Assembly: GCF_002101675.1 (NCBI RefSeq) | Contig: NZ_LQOY01000080.1 | Location: forward strand, 33,666-97,665 | DNA from: Mycobacterium gordonae | GTDB lineage: Bacteria; Actinomycetota; Actinomycetes; Mycobacteriales; Mycobacteriaceae | Direction of reading: 5' to 3' | DNA: 64,000 nucleotides | Shown: positions 16,441 to 25,228 of the stretch, piece by piece | How the letters are laid out: each line of letters opens with the position of its first letter | Position numbering within the stretch: the first letter of the stretch is position 1 | Notes under the pieces: generated by a model | Seen by the model: only the letters and a program-made list of their open reading frames with translations | Told to the model about the DNA's origin: nothing | Databases searched by the model: none | Translations under genes and position numbers: made by a program

Positions 16441-17610
16441 CTATCGCTGCGCCGCCTTGACGAGGTTGGACCCGATGATCAGTTGCTGAATCTCGCTGGT
16501 GCCCTCATACAGGCGCAGCAGGCGCACATCGCGGTAGATGCGTTCGACCGGCACCCCCCGCATGTAGCCGCTGCCCCCGTGGACCTGCACCGCGAGATCG
16601 GCGACCTTGCCGGCCATTTCGGTGCAGAACAGCTTGGCCGCCGACGGTGCGATGCGCCGGTCAACATTGTCGACCCACTGACGTGCGGTGTCGCGGACCA
16701 GCGCCCGTCCGGCCAGCACGCCGGTCTGCTGGTCGGCCAGCATTGCCTGCACCAGCTGGAAGTTGCCGATCGCCGTGCCGCCCTGTGTCGCGGTGGCGGC
16801 ATACGCCACGGATTCGTCGAGCGCCCGTTGCGCGGCGCCCACGGCGATGGCGGCGATGTGAACTCGCCCGCGCGCCAACGAGGTCATGGCCGCGCGGTAG
16901 CCGATGTCCTCGTTGCCGCCAATCAAAGCACTGTCGTCGACGTGGACGTCGGTGAAGCTGACGTCGGACGTCCAGGCCCCTTCCTGGCCCATCTTGGCGT
17001 CCTTGACTCCTACTTCCACGCCAGGCGCATCGGCCGGGACAAGGAAGACGGCGATGCCCGGGCCCTTGTCGTCTGCGGGCCGGGTGCGGGCGAAGACGAT
17101 GAACAGGTCGGCGACCGGAGCATTGGTGATGAAGCGCTTCTGCCCGTTGATCACCCAGTCCCGTTGATCGCGAACGGCTTTGGTCTTCAGGCCGGCCGGG
17201 TTGGAGCCGGCGCCGGGCTCGGTCAGCGCGAAGGAGGCGACGGTGTCGCCGGATGCGATCGATTCCAGCCACCGTCGCTTTTGTTCGTCGGTGCCGAAGC
17301 CGACCAGCACCTGTCCGGCTATGCCGTTGTTGGTTCCGAACATCGACCGCAGTGCCAACGAGGTGTACCCCAACTCCATCGCCATCTCGACGTCCTGGAC
17401 CAGGTTGAGGCCGAGTCCGCCGAATCGCTGCGGGATCGCGTACCCGAACAGTCCCATCTTCTTGGCCTGATCGCGTAGGTCATCGGGCACCCGGTCGTCG
17501 TCGAGGATCTCCTGTTCACGAGGAACCACGGCAGTTCGGATGAAGTGGCGGGTCTGCGCCAGGATTTCCTGAAAATCCTCGTCAGAGACTTCGGGGACCT
17601 CTGAAGTCAT
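16441..17610 (-). CDS. Acyl-CoA dehydrogenase
   Basis: 389 residues from ATG 17610 (MTSEVPEVSDEDFQE). Acyl-CoA dehydrogenase fold with FALTEPGAGSNPAGL (flavin/substrate site), DWVINGQKRFITNA and C-terminal RLYEGTSEIQQLIIGSN, whose Glu is the catalytic base of short/medium-chain type enzymes. FAD-dependent alpha,beta-desaturation of an acyl-CoA. Divergent from the SDR-thiolase-CaiB-ACAD-GntR operon over about 100 bp containing a palindrome, so the two units are probably co-regulated. Confidence 0.92.
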   Translation of the reverse strand: MTSEVPEVSDEDFQEILAQTRHFIRTAVVPREQEILDDDRVPDDLRDQAKKMGLFGYAIPQRFGGLGLNLVQDVEMAMELGYTSLALRSMFGTNNGIAGQVLVGFGTDEQKRRWLESIASGDTVASFALTEPGAGSNPAGLKTKAVRDQRDWVINGQKRFITNAPVADLFIVFARTRPADDKGPGIAVFLVPADAPGVEVGVKDAKMGQEGAWTSDVSFTDVHVDDSALIGGNEDIGYRAAMTSLARGRVHIAAIAVGAAQRALDESVAYAATATQGGTAIGNFQLVQAMLADQQTGVLAGRALVRDTARQWVDNVDRRIAPSAAKLFCTEMAGKVADLAVQVHGGSGYMRGVPVERIYRDVRLLRLYEGTSEIQQLIIGSNLVKAAQR

Positions 17611-17647
17611 GGTGAGGGGCTCCTTCGGGCTGGCTTGGCACGACAAG

Positions 17648-17676
17648 GCAATATCATATATGAAATACGATATTGC
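17648..17676. promoter_or_regulatory. Operator-like palindrome between divergent acyl-CoA genes
   Basis: Perfect 8-bp arms GCAATATC (17648-17655) and GATATTGC (17669-17676) around a 13-bp AT-rich centre. It lies midway between the starts of the acyl-CoA dehydrogenase (17610) and the SDR (17715). Candidate binding site for the GntR-family regulator at the end of the operon (22164-22856). Inference. Confidence 0.6.
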
Positions 17677-17714
17677 TTGACGCGGGTCCGGCTGCGACCC
17701 ATGACGAAGGGTGC

Positions 17715-18464
17715 GTGAGACAGGTGGCGTTGCTGGAAGGTCAGACCGCGGTTGTGACTGGTGCGGCACAGGGGCTCGGATTCGCGATCGCCGAACGGTT
17801 CATCGCCGAGGGCGCTCGGGTGGTGCTCGGTGATGTGAATCTCGAAGCCACCGAGGCGGCTGCCGAGAAGCTGGGCGGGCCTGATGTGGCGCTGGCTGTT
17901 CGGTGTGATGTGACGAAAGCCGACCAGGTACAGGCACTGCTGGACACCGCCCTGGAGCAATTCGGCGGGTTGGACATCATGGTCAACAACGCTGGAATCA
18001 CCCGGGACGCGACCATGCGCAAGATGACCGAGGAGCAGTTCGATCAGGTCATCAACGTGCACCTGAAAGGGACATGGAACGGCACCCGGCTTGCCGCGGC
18101 GATTATGCGAGAGAACAAGCGCGGCGCCATCATCAACATGTCGTCGGTGTCCGGCAAGGTCGGGATGATCGGCCAGACCAACTATTCGGCGGCCAAGGCG
18201 GGCATCGTGGGGATGACCAAGGCCGCCGCCAAAGAGCTTGCCTACCTCGGTGTTCGGGTCAATGCAATCGCCCCGGGATTGATCCGCTCGGCCATGACCG
18301 AGGCTATGCCGCAGCGCATCTGGGACTCCAAGGTCGCCGAGGTTCCGATGGGCCGCGCCGGTGAGCCCGGTGAAGTGGCCAGCGTCGCCCTCTTTCTGGC
18401 GTCCGATCTGTCGTCCTACATGACCGGCACGGTCATGGAGATCACCGGGGGCCGTCACCTGTGA
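17715..18464 (+). CDS. SDR-family 3-oxoacyl/3-hydroxyacyl reductase (FabG-like)
   Basis: 249 residues from GTG 17715 (an in-frame GTG at 17724 is also possible). Rossmann motif [12 protein letters not shown] in the middle and catalytic Ser, Tyr and Lys in NMSSVSG and NYSAAKAG. In this operon it most likely interconverts 3-hydroxyacyl-CoA and 3-oxoacyl-CoA, feeding the thiolase that follows with overlapping stop and start (GTGA at 18461). Close in type to mycobacterial beta-oxidation FabG-like dehydrogenases. Confidence 0.88.
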   Translation: MRQVALLEGQTAVVTGAAQGLGFAIAERFIAEGARVVLGDVNLEATEAAAEKLGGPDVALAVRCDVTKADQVQALLDTALEQFGGLDIMVNNAGITRDATMRKMTEEQFDQVINVHLKGTWNGTRLAAAIMRENKRGAIINMSSVSGKVGMIGQTNYSAAKAGIVGMTKAAAKELAYLGVRVNAIAPGLIRSAMTEAMPQRIWDSKVAEVPMGRAGEPGEVASVALFLASDLSSYMTGTVMEITGGRHL

Positions 18465-19753
18465 GCGGTGACGCGGCAAGTGGCGCGAGCAGACGCGAAA
18501 GCGCCCAATTCGGCACGAATTTGGGCGCCTTTGCGTCTGCTCGCCGGGAAGCGGTGATCTGCGAGCCTGTCCGGACACCCATCGGCCGGTACGGCGGAAT
18601 GTTCAAGTCGTTGAGCGCCGTCGCCCTCGGCGTCGCGGCGCTCCAAGGGCTGCTGCAACGCACCGGCCTGGCCCCCGACGCCGTCGAAGACGTCATCCTC
18701 GGCCACTGCTACCCGAGCAGCGAGGCACCCGCGATCGGGCGCGTAGTGGCCCTGGATGCCGGGCTGCCCGTGACGGTTCCGGGAATGCAGGTCGACAGGC
18801 GCTGCGGGTCTGGGCTGCAAGCGGTGATCCAAGCGTGCCTACAGGTCGCTTCCGGCGACAACGACCTGGTGATCGCCGGTGGCTGCGAAAGCATGAGCAA
18901 CGTGCCGTTCTACTCCACCGATATGCGCTGGGGTGCATCACGTTCCGGTGTCCAGGTGCACGACGGGCTGGCGCGCGGACGTACCACTGCCGGTGGCCGC
19001 CACTACCCGGTACCGGGCGGCATGCTGGAGACGGCCGAGAATCTGCGCCGCCAGTACGGCATCTCGCGGCGCGAGCAAGACGAGCTCGCGGTGCGGTCGC
19101 ACCAGCGGGCCATCACAGCGCAGAAGAACGGTGTCCTGGCCGACGAGATCGTGCCGGTGACGGTGGCCAGCCGCCACGGCGACGAAGTGATCGACACCGA
19201 CGAACATCCGCGCGCCGACACGACGATGGAATCGCTGGGCAAGCTGAAACCCGTTCTCGTCAAGGAAGACCCGGAGTCGACCGTCACTGCCGGCAATGCC
19301 AGCGGGCAGAACGACGCGGCATCCATGTGCGTGGTGACCACCCCGGAGAAGGCGGCTGACCTGGGCTTGACGCCGCTGGTGCGCATGGTGTCGTGGGGTC
19401 AGGCCGGGGTGGCGCCCAACGTGATGGGTATCGGGCCGGTGCCGGCCACCGAGGTCGCACTCGCCAAGGCGGGTCTGCGGCTGAGCGATATCGACCTCAT
19501 CGAGCTCAACGAAGCCTTCGCCGCGCAAGCCCTCGCGGTGATGCGGGAGTGGAAGCTCGCTGCGGCCGACCACGACCGCACCAACGTGCACGGCTCGGGC
19601 ATCTCGCTGGGGCACCCGGTCGGAGCCACCGGCGGACGGATGCTGGCAACCCTGGCACGCGAGCTCCATCGCCGCCAGGCGCGCTACGGGCTGGAGACCA
19701 TGTGCATCGGCGGCGGCCAGGGCCTGGCAGCGGTGTTCGAGCGGGTGACATGA
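18461..19753 (+). CDS. Thiolase (acetyl-CoA acyltransferase) with repeat-derived N-terminus
   Basis: 430 residues from GTG 18461, coupled to the SDR stop. Thiolase core: nucleophile Cys in [12 protein letters not shown] (about 115), His in [15 protein letters not shown] and second Cys in [10 protein letters not shown]. The normal family start would be near [13 protein letters not shown] (residue 31). The preceding 30 residues are encoded by a palindromic repeat (18485-18544), so either the protein has a repeat-derived extension or translation starts at GTG 18554. It cleaves 3-oxoacyl-CoA in the same operon as SDR, CaiB and ACAD. Confidence 0.88.
   Translation: MSGDAASGASRRESAQFGTNLGAFASARREAVICEPVRTPIGRYGGMFKSLSAVALGVAALQGLLQRTGLAPDAVEDVILGHCYPSSEAPAIGRVVALDAGLPVTVPGMQVDRRCGSGLQAVIQACLQVASGDNDLVIAGGCESMSNVPFYSTDMRWGASRSGVQVHDGLARGRTTAGGRHYPVPGGMLETAENLRRQYGISRREQDELAVRSHQRAITAQKNGVLADEIVPVTVASRHGDEVIDTDEHPRADTTMESLGKLKPVLVKEDPESTVTAGNASGQNDAASMCVVTTPEKAADLGLTPLVRMVSWGQAGVAPNVMGIGPVPATEVALAKAGLRLSDIDLIELNEAFAAQALAVMREWKLAAADHDRTNVHGSGISLGHPVGATGGRMLATLARELHRRQARYGLETMCIGGGQGLAAVFERVT
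18485..18544. repeat. Long palindromic repeat, copy B, inside the thiolase 5' coding region
   Basis: Perfect arms GCGAGCAGACGC (18485-18496) and GCGTCTGCTCGC (18533-18544), extended inward by a near-perfect GCGCCCAATTCG / CGAATTTGGGCGC pairing with one bulge. Same family as copies at 643, 42374 and 51672, but this one lies between two co-directional, overlapping operon genes. As a hairpin it could attenuate expression of the downstream genes. Confidence 0.8.
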
Positions 19754-20952
19754 GCGGTCCCGCACTGCCGCTGGCCGGCATCACCGTCGTCGAGGTTTCC
19801 AGCTTCGTCGCCGCGCCGCTATGCGGAATGACGCTGAACCAGCTGGGCGCGAACGTGATTCGTGTCGATCCGATCGGCGGTGCGTCGGACGTGCAGCGCT
19901 GGCCACTGGCCGACAGCGGCACTTCGATCTACTGGACAGGCCTGAACAAGGGTAAGCGTTCGGTCACTGTCGATCTGCGCTCAGATCAGGGCCGTGAGCT
20001 GGTGCAGCGGCTGGTCGCGGAATCCGACGGGATCATCGTCACCAATGCCGCCGGCATGACGTGGCTGGGATACGAGGCGTTGGCGGCCAGGCGCTCTGAC
20101 GTCATTCACGTCCAGTTGCTCGGGCGTGGCGACGGGTCCACCGGTGTGGACTACACCGTGAATGCGGCCGTCGGCTTTCCGCTCGTCACCGGCCCAGCCG
20201 AGCACGCCGGCCCGATCAACCACGTGTTGCCGGCCTGGGACGTCAGCTGCGGTTTGTACGCCGCGCTCGCGGTGGTGTCGGCGGTGCACCGCCGGGACCA
20301 GACGGGAGAGGGCGCGTGCGTCACCATCGCGCTTGAAGACGTCGCGCTGGCAACCGCCGGAAACCTGGGCCTGCTGACCGAGCCGCAGGTGCTCGGAACC
20401 CAGCGGCCGCGGGTCGGCAACTCCATCTTCGGCCAGTACGGTCAGGACTTCGTCAGCCGGGACGGCCTCAGGTTTATGGTTGTCCTGTTGACGCGAAGGC
20501 ACTTTCGTGACCTGGTCGAGGTGACGGGCACCGGTGCGGCGGTGGCGGCACTCGCCGAAGCGTTAGAGGTGGACTTCGGTGAGGAAGGAACCCGCTACCG
20601 CTACCGCGATGTGCTCTCGGGTCTGTTCGCCACGTGGTTCGCCGAGCACGACGCCGAGCAGGTCAGCGCGGCGTTGGCCGCCACCACGGTGCTGCACGAG
20701 AGATACCGCACCTTCTCCGAGGTCGCCAACGATCCGAAAGTGACCGAAAATCCGCTCTTTTCCCGGTTGCACCAGCCCGGCGTCGGTGATTATCTGGCCC
20801 CGGCGATGCCGGTCGCGTTCGACGGGGTCCACCCGGCCAGTGCGGCGGCGCCCGCGCTGGGAGCCGACACCGCCGGTGTGCTGACCGAGTACCTGGGATT
20901 GACGGCCGACGACCTCGCGCAGCTGGCCACCGCGAAAACCATTGCAGGCTGA
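19750..20952 (+). CDS. CaiB/BaiF class III CoA-transferase or 2-methylacyl-CoA racemase-like protein
   Basis: 400 residues from ATG 19750, overlapping the thiolase stop (ATGA). N-terminus LPLAGITVVEVSSFVAAPLCGMTL with LGANVIRVDPIGG is the class III CoA-transferase signature. LNKGKRSVTVDLRSDQGREL and VSCGLYAALAVVSAVHRRD follow. Members either move CoA between acids or epimerise 2-methylacyl-CoA. The usual catalytic Asp segment is modified (AWDVSCGLYAA), so the D in WDVS is the likely nucleophile. Which reaction applies is unknown. Confidence 0.85.
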   Translation: MSGPALPLAGITVVEVSSFVAAPLCGMTLNQLGANVIRVDPIGGASDVQRWPLADSGTSIYWTGLNKGKRSVTVDLRSDQGRELVQRLVAESDGIIVTNAAGMTWLGYEALAARRSDVIHVQLLGRGDGSTGVDYTVNAAVGFPLVTGPAEHAGPINHVLPAWDVSCGLYAALAVVSAVHRRDQTGEGACVTIALEDVALATAGNLGLLTEPQVLGTQRPRVGNSIFGQYGQDFVSRDGLRFMVVLLTRRHFRDLVEVTGTGAAVAALAEALEVDFGEEGTRYRYRDVLSGLFATWFAEHDAEQVSAALAATTVLHERYRTFSEVANDPKVTENPLFSRLHQPGVGDYLAPAMPVAFDGVHPASAAAPALGADTAGVLTEYLGLTADDLAQLATAKTIAG

Positions 20953-20965
20953 GAGGAATCAGCGC

Positions 20966-22159
20966 ATGACTAAACTCGCCCAGACCCTCGGCCTGACCGA
21001 AGTCCAGACCGAGATCGTGGCAACGGTGCGCCAATTCGTCGACAAGGAAGTCATTCCCAACGCCCAGGAACTCGAACACAGCGACACCTACCCACAGGCG
21101 ATCGTCGACGGATTGCGCGACATGGGCCTGTTCGGCCTGATGATTCCGGAGGAATACGGCGGTCTGGGGGAGTCGCTGTTGACCTACGCGCTATGCGTGG
21201 AAGAACTAGCGCGCGGCTGGATGAGCGTATCGGGCGTGCTGAACACGCATTTCATCGTCGCCTACATGCTACGCCAGCACGGCACCGACGAACAGAAACA
21301 ACGGTTCCTGCCACGCATGGCCACGGGCGAGACGCGCGGCGCCTTCTCGATGTCAGAACCGGAACTGGGTTCGGATGTGGCCGCGATCCGCACCCGGGCC
21401 ACCCGCAACTCCGACGGCACGTACACCATCGACGGCCAGAAAATGTGGCTGACCAACGGCGGCAGCTCGACGCTGGTCGCCGTGCTGGTGCGCACCGACG
21501 AAGGCGCGGACAAGCCGCACCGCAACCTGACGGCCTTCCTGGTCGAGAAGCCAACGGGTTTCGGTGAAGTCGTCCCGGGCCTGATCATCCCCGGCAAGAT
21601 CGACAAACTCGGGTACAAGGGCATCGACACCACCGAACTCATCTTCGACGGCTACGGCGCCGGTGCCGACGACATCCTCGGTGGCAAACCCGGGCAGGGC
21701 TTTTTCCAGATGATGGACGGCATCGAAGTCGGTCGGGTCAACGTGTCGGCCCGCGCCTGCGGAATCGCTCTGCGCGCGTTCGAGCTTGCGGTGCGCTACG
21801 CCCAGCAGCGACAGACATTCGGCAAGCCGATCGCCGACCACCAGGCCATCGCATTCCAGTTGGCCGAGATGGCCACCAAAGTCGAAGCGGCCCACCTGAT
21901 GATGGTCAACGCCGCCCGGTTGAAGGACTCCGGGGAACGCAATGACGTGGCCGCGGGAATGGCCAAATACCTTGCCAGCGAGTTCTGTTCCGAGGTGACC
22001 CAGCAGAGCTTCCGTATTCACGGCGGCTACGGTTACTCCAAGGAGTACGAAATCGAGCGGCTGATGCGCGACGCCCCCTTCCTGCTCATCGGGGAGGGGA
22101 CCAGTGAGATCCAGAAGTCCATCATCAGCAAGCGCCTGCTCGACGAGTACCGGGTGTAA
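20966..22159 (+). CDS. Acyl-CoA dehydrogenase
   Basis: 397 residues from ATG 20966, SD GAGAGG. FSMSEPELGSDVAAIRT, YTIDGQKMWLTNGG and C-terminal GEGTSEIQKSIISKRLL carry the flavin-site and catalytic-Glu motifs; IHGGYGYSKEYEIERLMRDA is typical. FAD enzyme of beta-oxidation. Fourth gene of the 17.7-22.9 kb operon, 13 bp after the CaiB-like gene and 4 bp before the GntR regulator. Confidence 0.92.
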   Translation: MTKLAQTLGLTEVQTEIVATVRQFVDKEVIPNAQELEHSDTYPQAIVDGLRDMGLFGLMIPEEYGGLGESLLTYALCVEELARGWMSVSGVLNTHFIVAYMLRQHGTDEQKQRFLPRMATGETRGAFSMSEPELGSDVAAIRTRATRNSDGTYTIDGQKMWLTNGGSSTLVAVLVRTDEGADKPHRNLTAFLVEKPTGFGEVVPGLIIPGKIDKLGYKGIDTTELIFDGYGAGADDILGGKPGQGFFQMMDGIEVGRVNVSARACGIALRAFELAVRYAQQRQTFGKPIADHQAIAFQLAEMATKVEAAHLMMVNAARLKDSGERNDVAAGMAKYLASEFCSEVTQQSFRIHGGYGYSKEYEIERLMRDAPFLLIGEGTSEIQKSIISKRLLDEYRV

Positions 22160-22163
22160 GGCC

Positions 22164-22856
22164 ATGACAATTCCCGATTTCGGCGCGCGGCCCCAGCTGT
22201 CGGAGGACATCGCGGGTTTTGTCCGTAAGCGAATCTTCGAGGGGGCCTACGCCGCCGGTCAGTATGTGCGGCTGGATCAACTGGCCATGGAATTGGGTGT
22301 GAGCGTGACGCCGGTACGCGAGGCGCTGTTCGCGCTGCGCGCCGAAGGCCTTGTGGCCCAACAACCCCGGCGCGGTTTCGTGGTGCTGCCGTTGACCCAG
22401 CGCGACCTCGCCGACGTCGCCAACGTCCAGGCCCACGTCGGCGGCGAGCTCGCGGCACGCGCGGCGCTGAACATCAGCGACGACCAGTTGCGCGAACTCC
22501 ACCAGATTCAGACCCAACTCGAAGCCGCGTACGCCGCCGACGACGACGAGCGCACGGTGCGCCTGAACCATGAATTCCACCGGGCCGTCAACATCGCGGC
22601 GGACTCGGCGAAACTGGCTCAGCTGATGTCGCAGATCACGCGTTACGCACCCGAATCGGTGTTCCCGACGATCGAGCACTGGCCCGACCAGGCCGTCCGC
22701 GACCATCGACGGGTGCTGGACGCGCTGGGCAGGCACGACGGGGAGCAGGCCCGCGCAGCAATGTCGGAACATCTGGCCGCCAGCGCGGTCCCGCTGATCG
22801 ACCACCTCATCGAACGGGGCGTGGTGGTTCCAGCCGCTCCGCCGGGTGCGACCTGA
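22164..22856 (+). CDS. GntR-family transcriptional regulator (FadR/FCD subfamily)
   Basis: 230 residues from ATG 22164. N-terminal winged helix with LDQLAMELGVSVTPVREALFALRAEGLV (about 36-63) and PRRGFVVLPLT wing. C-terminal all-helical FCD ligand-binding domain with NHEFHRAVNIAAD and DHRRVLDALGRHD, whose Asp/His residues often bind metal. Last gene of the acyl-CoA operon, so a local regulator responding to an acyl-CoA or acid is likely. The palindrome at 17648-17676 is its best candidate operator. Confidence 0.9.
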   Translation: MTIPDFGARPQLSEDIAGFVRKRIFEGAYAAGQYVRLDQLAMELGVSVTPVREALFALRAEGLVAQQPRRGFVVLPLTQRDLADVANVQAHVGGELAARAALNISDDQLRELHQIQTQLEAAYAADDDERTVRLNHEFHRAVNIAADSAKLAQLMSQITRYAPESVFPTIEHWPDQAVRDHRRVLDALGRHDGEQARAAMSEHLAASAVPLIDHLIERGVVVPAAPPGAT

Positions 22857-22922
22857 CGGCCTTGTCCTGGTGTCAGCGGAGGACATACGCTGCCCCTACG
22901 GGTCACATGACAGGGGAATCGA

Positions 22923-23282
22923 ATGCGCGTATTGCGTGCCGCCGCGGTACTCATGGCCGGTGTGTCAGCTATCGCGTCGGCACCGCCGGCCGCCGCTGAG
23001 CCGCTGGACCCTATCCCGGGCAACGGTGTGTTCGTGGTGGGACCCGACATAGCGCCCGGCCTGTACCGCACTGCCGGGTCCGCATCGACGTTCGGGGTGT
23101 GGATCAATAACGTGCCGACGCAGGACTCGATGTGTGCTTGGTTCACCTACAGCACGCCCGACGCGAACAAGGAGCATGTGCTGCAGACGAATATCTCGGT
23201 CGGCCCGATGTTCGCCAACATCAACACCTCGGTCAAGGCCTTCGAGTCGCAGAACTGTCAGCCCTGGACACGGGTGCCCTGA
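22923..23282 (+). CDS. Small secreted mycobacterial protein of unknown function
   Basis: 119 residues. Signal peptide MRVLRAAAVLMAGVSAIASA with probable cleavage after AAA (about residue 25). The mature part, about 94 residues, begins EPLDPIPGNGVFVVGPDIAPGLYRT, a pattern seen in small exported mycobacterial proteins, and has two cysteines (71 and 112) that could form a disulfide. No enzymatic motif. Stand-alone gene after the GntR regulator. Confidence 0.8.
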   Translation: MRVLRAAAVLMAGVSAIASAPPAAAEPLDPIPGNGVFVVGPDIAPGLYRTAGSASTFGVWINNVPTQDSMCAWFTYSTPDANKEHVLQTNISVGPMFANINTSVKAFESQNCQPWTRVP

Positions 23283-23294
23283 GCATGCAGCAGC

Positions 23295-23441
23295 TCACGG
23301 ACGACCGATGTCGACCTTTCCGGCAGCGCCGCGCGGCACGTCGAGCGGCGCCTCCCACTGGTCATAGGTCGACAGATACGGTCGCTCGTAGATCACCTTG
23401 CCGTCTTCGGGGATGGCTCTGACGTCGGCGCCCGTGCATCA
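23295..23441 (-). pseudogene. C-terminal remnant of an unidentified gene
   Basis: On the minus strand an open frame of about 45 codons ending at TGA (complement of 23295-23297) reads ...ADVRAIPEDGKVIYERPYL, then STYDQWEAPLDVP..., well-formed protein text with no possible start. It stops being coherent at about 23441, exactly where the enoyl-CoA hydratase remnant begins on the other strand. Interpreted as the 3' end of a gene truncated by deletion. Family not identified. Confidence 0.5.
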
Positions 23442-24255
23442 ACAACCCAAAGCGCCGCAACACCTATGACCCGGCGATGCGCGACACCATCGCGCGGTGT
23501 CTGGACAGGATCGCCGAGGACGACGACCTCACCGTGGTGTTGTTGCGTGGTGCGGGCGGCACATTCAGCACGGGGGCGGACATGGACAACGCCTATGGCT
23601 GTACGGCCAGCGTGGGCCCGGTGACGACCCCGGCGGGCGCAAGAGGCCCAGCCAGCGGCGCCGGCTCACCGTGGACCGCAAGTCATTCGGCTTCTACCAC
23701 AACCTGATGGGCTTCCCGAAGGTCACGGTGGGAGAGATCGCGGGCTTCGCGCTCGGCGGCGGATTCGAAATAGCGCTGATGACCGATATCTCGGTGATTG
23801 CGCACGACACCAAGATCGGCATGCCCGCGACACGCTTCCTCGGCCCCGCGCTGGGCAGCCTGCACATGTTCTTTCACCGGTTGGGCCCGGTGCTGGCCCG
23901 GCGTCTGCTGCTCACCGGCGACATCATCGATGCCGGTGACGTCGCACACTTCGGAATCTTCACCGAGACATGCGATTCCGGGTCGGTGACGGCCCGTGCG
24001 AGATATTGGCCGGAGAAGGCGGCCAAGATGCCGGCCGACGGTGTCGGCATCGCCAAGGAGGCCTTCCGGCTTGTCGAACAGAGCCAGGCCTACCAGGGCG
24101 AGGAAGTCGCGAGTTATCTGTTCCATGCCTTCGGCACGAACCTCCAATTCGCACCGGGGAAGTTCAACTTCGTCAAGACGCGCGCGCAGCACGGCAGCAA
24201 GGAGGCGTTCCGGTTACGCGACCAACGCTTCCACGTTCCCGAACCCGAAGCCTAG
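23441..24255 (+). pseudogene. Enoyl-CoA hydratase/isomerase pseudogene (5' truncated and frameshifted)
   Basis: Hydratase text starts abruptly (INNPKRRNTYDPAMRDT...) with no N-terminal strand or start codon. One frame runs through RGAGGTFSTGADMDNAYG to about 23635, then homology continues in another frame (RRRLTVDRKSFGFYHNLMGFPKVTVG, EIAGFALGGGFEIALMTD, to FHVPEPEA). So it lacks the 5' end and has a frameshift near 23630-23645. The oxyanion-hole and active-site regions are split between frames. Probably non-functional, although the 3' fragment (from about 23650) is still open over 200 codons. Confidence 0.8.
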
Positions 24256-24264
24256 CAACCAGTT

Positions 24265-25029
24265 TTATCGAACGGTCTTGCGTGCGGCGGCCTTGCGGGG
24301 CGCGGATTTGACCGCCTTCGACGAGGACTTACCCGCCTCGATCAACTGACCGGCGTGGTCGAGAATGCACTCGAGACCGTATTCGAAGTTCGTCTCGTCG
24401 GGAGCGGCAATACGGTGGCCCTTACCGCTGACCTGAGCGATCAGCGGCGTGGTCTGCGGGTCGACGGCCACCGCCTCCTCGATGGACCGCGTGCCGTCCT
24501 GCGATGACTGGTTCTTCTCGTGCAGTCGATGCAGCACCACAGACCCGCGGACGTGCAGCGACATCGCGGAGTAGGTGTCGAACGCATCCTCGGGTGACAG
24601 CCCGGCCTCCACCAGGTTGGCGATGGCCTTCTCCATCTCCTGAGCGCCGACGCGGGCCGCCTTGGGGCTCAGCGCCGCCCGAATCAGAATCAGGTCGCAG
24701 AGAATCGGGTTGCCCATGAACGTTTTGCGCATCAGGCGCGCGTGGTTGCGCAGCGTCTCGCGCCAGTCCTTGGCCTCGACGTACGGGGTGGCGAACACAT
24801 ACTTGCTCAGCGCGCGATCGGTCATCGCGTTGAGCAGATCGTCCTTCTTGCGGAAGTACCAGTAGATGCTGGTGACTCCGACGCCCAAGTGTTTGCCGAG
24901 CAGGGGCATGCTCAGATTGTCGATCGAAACCTGTTCTGCCAGTTCGAAAGCGCCACTGATGATGTCATCAGGATTGATGGACCCGCGTTCGCGCCGCTGC
25001 CGCTTCTCCGCAGTCGCCTGCTTTGCCAC
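24265..25029 (-). CDS. TetR/AcrR-family transcriptional regulator with basic C-terminal tail
   Basis: 254 residues from GTG 25029. N-terminal HTH: NPDDIISGAFELAEQ, then LSMPLLGKHLGVGVTSIYWYFRKKDDLL (about 40-67), a standard TetR DNA-binding domain. The ligand domain resembles the tetracycline-repressor C-terminal family. The last 20 residues are unusual: Lys/Arg/Ala-rich (KAVKSAPRKAAARKTVR), like a histone-H1-type tail. An operator-like element lies at 25079-25100 in its own upstream region and related sequences occur before several catabolic operons in the window, suggesting it controls them. Confidence 0.88.
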   Translation of the reverse strand: MAKQATAEKRQRRERGSINPDDIISGAFELAEQVSIDNLSMPLLGKHLGVGVTSIYWYFRKKDDLLNAMTDRALSKYVFATPYVEAKDWRETLRNHARLMRKTFMGNPILCDLILIRAALSPKAARVGAQEMEKAIANLVEAGLSPEDAFDTYSAMSLHVRGSVVLHRLHEKNQSSQDGTRSIEEAVAVDPQTTPLIAQVSGKGHRIAAPDETNFEYGLECILDHAGQLIEAGKSSSKAVKSAPRKAAARKTVR

Positions 25030-25078
25030 TCCCGGGTACCTCCACTAATATCCACCCCGCGTGGGGGTTGTCTGTCTG

Positions 25079-25100
25079 CTACTGTAATACCTATCGTAGG
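25079..25100. promoter_or_regulatory. Operator-like element upstream of the TetR gene
   Basis: CTACTGTAATACC followed by TATCGTAGG; imperfect palindrome with CTAC/GTAG ends. The left half matches the palindrome at 36149-36171 (CTACTGTAATTACC) and the right half (ATACCTATCG) matches, in reverse orientation, the elements at 27335 and 36294. About 50 bp upstream of the TetR GTG. Candidate autoregulatory site. Confidence 0.55.
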
Positions 25101-25228
25101 CTTTTTGGTATAGATCGCCGGGCAGGCGGACAGGGACGTGCTGCAGCCATCGAATCAGCCACAGGCTAGGTCATGGAGTCGAGCGAGGCGAATGCCGCGC
25201 CAGGCAGCCCCTGCTGAAAGGGGCGGTC

